Part shown: one piece after another, positions 5,149 through 6,645 of the stretch
How the letters are laid out: every line of letters starts with the position of its first letter
How positions within the stretch are numbered: position 1 is the stretch's first letter
NCBI GenBank assembly: GCA_027435495.1
Contig: DAHZZC010000600.1
Coordinates: 1-6,645 of the forward strand
DNA from: Planctomycetales bacterium
Lineage (GTDB): Bacteria > Planctomycetota > Planctomycetia > Isosphaerales > Isosphaeraceae
Direction: 5' to 3'
DNA: 6,645 nucleotides
Notes under the pieces: generated by a model
What the model was told of the DNA's origin: nothing
The model's database searches: none
The model's input: only the letters and a program-made list of their open reading frames with translations
Position numbers and translations under genes: made by a program

Positions 5149-6395
5149 AGATCGGCCATCCTCACCGGAACGGAGACGCACGGATGGACCAACTCGCGAC
5201 CCGACCGGCCCGGATCGCCCGCCCCTCGCGTGCCGATCGCCCGCACCCGGCCACAACTCCCGACCCCGCTGCGATCCGTCGCCGGACCGGCCGGATCCCC
5301 TGGGGATTTCTCGGGGCGCTCGTCGCGATCGTCGCAGCCGAGTCGATCGTGGCGCCCCGTTGGCGCGAGCTCTCCGACCCGGTCAGCCTGAGCTGGCGGT
5401 TCGCCGACGAGGCCGCGCGCCACGATGCGAAAGGGAAGGATCTCCTGTTCCTCGGCGACAGCCTGGTCAAGCACGGGTTGATCCCGTCGGTGGTCGAGGC
5501 ATCATCCGGGCTAAGCGGGGCGAATCTCGCGGCGGCGCGTGGACCGGCGCTCCTGACCGACTTCATCCTCCGACGGGCGATCGAATCGGGCGCCCGTCCC
5601 TCGGCGATCGTGATCGAAACCAAGCCGGCCGTCCTGATCGGTGGAGCCGATTACAACGCCCATTACTGGCCTGCGGCCCTCACCGCCCGCGAGTGCCTGG
5701 AAATGGGCTGGGCCGTCCGCAAGGGGACGCTCGGCCTCGCCGCGATGACCGCCCGACTGATCCCCTCGCTCCAGTCGCGGCTGGAGATTCGGTCGGGCCT
5801 GATGGCGTCGCTCAACGGGACGACCGACCGCATTCCCGAGATCAACCGGATGCTCCTCCGCAACTGGACGACCAACGACGGCGCCAACGTCGCGTTGCTC
5901 GAATCGCCTTATCGCGGTCTCCTCTCGCCTGAGATCCAGGAGAAACTGCATCCCGACAAATGGTACGTCGACCACTCGAACAAGGTCGGCATCGATCGAA
6001 TGCTGAAGCGATCGCGCGATCATCAGATCCGCGTCTTCTGGCTCCTGCCGCCGATCTCGCCGGGCCTTCAAGCCTGGCGCGAGCGGAGCGGTGCCGAGTC
6101 GCATTACGAGAAGTTCGTCCGTTCGTACTGTGATCGATTCCCCGCGACTGTCACCATCCTCGACGGCCGAAGGATCGCCCGCGAGCCATCGCTCTATGTG
6201 GATGCAACCCACCTCTCGGGGCGGGGTGCGATCGTCCTCAGCCGCTCCATCGCCCCGGTGATGGCGAGCGAACTGCGCAGCCCGAAGTTAAAGCCACCGG
6301 CCTGGATCACGCTCGAAGAACCTCCCGCGGCCCCGGATCCGCCGCTAGAAGACGTCGAGCAATCGCGGCGGATTGTGAACACGGCTTCCAAATAA
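5145..6395 (+). CDS. Membrane-anchored SGNH/GDSL-type hydrolase or acyltransferase-like protein
   Basis: The protein has 416 residues from the ATG at 5145. After an Arg/Pro-rich N-terminus there is one membrane segment (about 53-70, WGFLGALVAIVAAESIVA), then an extracytoplasmic domain. LLFLGDSLVKHG (100-111) is SGNH block I with the catalytic Ser in GDS. GANLAAARGPAL (125-136) resembles block II/III with Gly and Asn. YVDATHLSGRG (351-361) is block V, with the DxxH giving Asp353 and His356. A complete Ser-Asp-His set is therefore present. Related proteins add or remove acetyl groups on cell-surface polysaccharides (AlgJ/AlgX-like and DUF1574-like groups), and that role fits this operon. The ATG overlaps the upstream stop as ATGA, but its ribosome binding site is poor. 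ATG 5184 (residue 14) has GGAG 8 nt upstream and could be used instead; both keep the membrane anchor. No MBOAT acyl-transfer partner is visible here. The C-terminal 35 residues are Pro/Glu-rich. Confidence 0.82.
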   Translation: MKIGHPHRNGDARMDQLATRPARIARPSRADRPHPATTPDPAAIRRRTGRIPWGFLGALVAIVAAESIVAPRWRELSDPVSLSWRFADEAARHDAKGKDLLFLGDSLVKHGLIPSVVEASSGLSGANLAAARGPALLTDFILRRAIESGARPSAIVIETKPAVLIGGADYNAHYWPAALTARECLEMGWAVRKGTLGLAAMTARLIPSLQSRLEIRSGLMASLNGTTDRIPEINRMLLRNWTTNDGANVALLESPYRGLLSPEIQEKLHPDKWYVDHSNKVGIDRMLKRSRDHQIRVFWLLPPISPGLQAWRERSGAESHYEKFVRSYCDRFPATVTILDGRRIAREPSLYVDATHLSGRGAIVLSRSIAPVMASELRSPKLKPPAWITLEEPPAAPDPPLEDVEQSRRIVNTASK

Positions 6396-6645
6396 CGAGT
6401 ACAAACGATCGGACTGGAAACGCGGATGGTAGGATAGAGCCATGATCCCGACACCGGACACCCCGTGAGAGGTCGCTTTCTCTCGGGTCTCCCGGCATCC
6501 ACGTGATCCCCTCAAAGAATCGCAAAAATTCCTCGGTCGATTCATGGCGGCATCGAGCGCGGTCCAGATATCGCTGGCCGTTGTGCAAAGACAGCCAATT
6601 TGTTTAAGATCCGATCATTCTATGAATAATTTCCCAGGTATCCCG
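6396..6645. other. Downstream intergenic region without a supported gene
   Basis: These 250 nt after the SGNH gene contain a hairpin at 6462-6487 and a 6-nt inverted repeat, GAATCG (6517-6522) with CGATTC (6538-6543). The last 55 nt are AT-rich (about 38% GC by hand count of 6591-6645), in sharp contrast to the rest, and could be a promoter region for a gene to the right. TTGTGC (6581-6586) is followed 17 nt later by TTAAGA, too weak to call. A minus-strand reading frame crosses the region but has no recognised motif and would overlap the SGNH gene's 3' end. Confidence 0.5.
6462..6487 (+). terminator. Candidate hairpin downstream of the rightward operon
   Basis: CCCG-T-GAGAG (6462-6471) pairs with TTCTC-T-CGGG (6478-6487): eight Watson-Crick pairs, one G-T wobble and one T-T mismatch, around a 6-nt loop. 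It begins 66 nt after the TAA of the SGNH gene. No T-run follows, so it does not meet the classical intrinsic terminator pattern. It may instead protect the mRNA 3' end or have no role. Confidence 0.35.

Noticed and set aside
3268..5256. A 662-codon open frame on the minus strand opposite the GT-C gene
   Set aside because: It is exactly antisense to a clear membrane protein. Its product is a charged Arg/Gly/Glu/Gln-rich sequence with no domain. Long antisense frames are expected where third positions are G/C-rich.
5129..5932. Open frame on the plus strand in a second frame within the SGNH gene
   Set aside because: The product is almost all Arg, Pro, Asp and Gly, the signature of an out-of-frame reading of GC-rich coding DNA, while the SGNH motifs are in the other frame.
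1..6645. CRISPR arrays, insertion sequences, tRNA or rRNA genes, retron- or defence-like systems
   Set aside because: I saw no regularly spaced repeats, no transposase-like motifs with terminal inverted repeats, and no structured RNA gene. The window is explained by ordinary glycan genes and one cytochrome gene.

Overview
This is a GC-rich window, with strong G/C preference at third codon positions. It looks like chromosomal DNA from a member of the Planctomycetota, possibly an Isosphaeraceae-type lineage. The best marker is the partial gene at the left edge. It encodes a signal peptide followed by a planctomycete-type cytochrome c domain (PSCyt1) with a CxxCH haem site and the usual KGGLRLD...GPAVVPGDP run. 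The phylum call is therefore fairly firm; the family-level guess is only inference.

The rest is a compact surface-glycan or exopolysaccharide assembly locus built as two divergent transcription units around a 217-nt intergenic region (2263-2479). Leftward, a monotopic phosphoglycosyl transferase (1462-2262) is followed by an overlapping GT2 glycosyltransferase (407-1501). After a 96-nt gap with a candidate promoter and a 20-nt inverted repeat comes the start of the PSCyt1 gene (1-310, cut by the window edge). Rightward, a second GT2 glycosyltransferase (2480-3580), a polytopic GT-C/GT39-like glycosyltransferase (3577-5148) and a membrane-anchored SGNH/GDSL-type protein (5145-6395) are joined by two 4-nt stop/start overlaps (GTGA and ATGA), which indicates one translationally coupled operon. 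The last 250 nt hold a candidate hairpin and an AT-richer stretch, with no gene I can support.

Proposed division of labour (inference from families): the phosphoglycosyl transferase loads the first sugar phosphate onto undecaprenyl phosphate at the inner face of the membrane. The two GT2 enzymes extend the glycan from nucleotide sugars in the cytoplasm. The GT-C enzyme adds a sugar from a polyprenyl-phosphate donor on the outer face. The SGNH protein would add or remove an acyl group outside the membrane. No flippase, polymerase or export gene lies in the window, so the locus is probably larger than what is seen here.

I found no insertion sequence, CRISPR array, tRNA, rRNA or obvious defence system. 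The most interesting non-coding signal is in the central intergenic region. A GC-rich hairpin there carries two copies of CCTCCGG that are perfectly complementary to the Shine-Dalgarno region of the first rightward gene, which suggests a possible leader-RNA switch controlling the operon.
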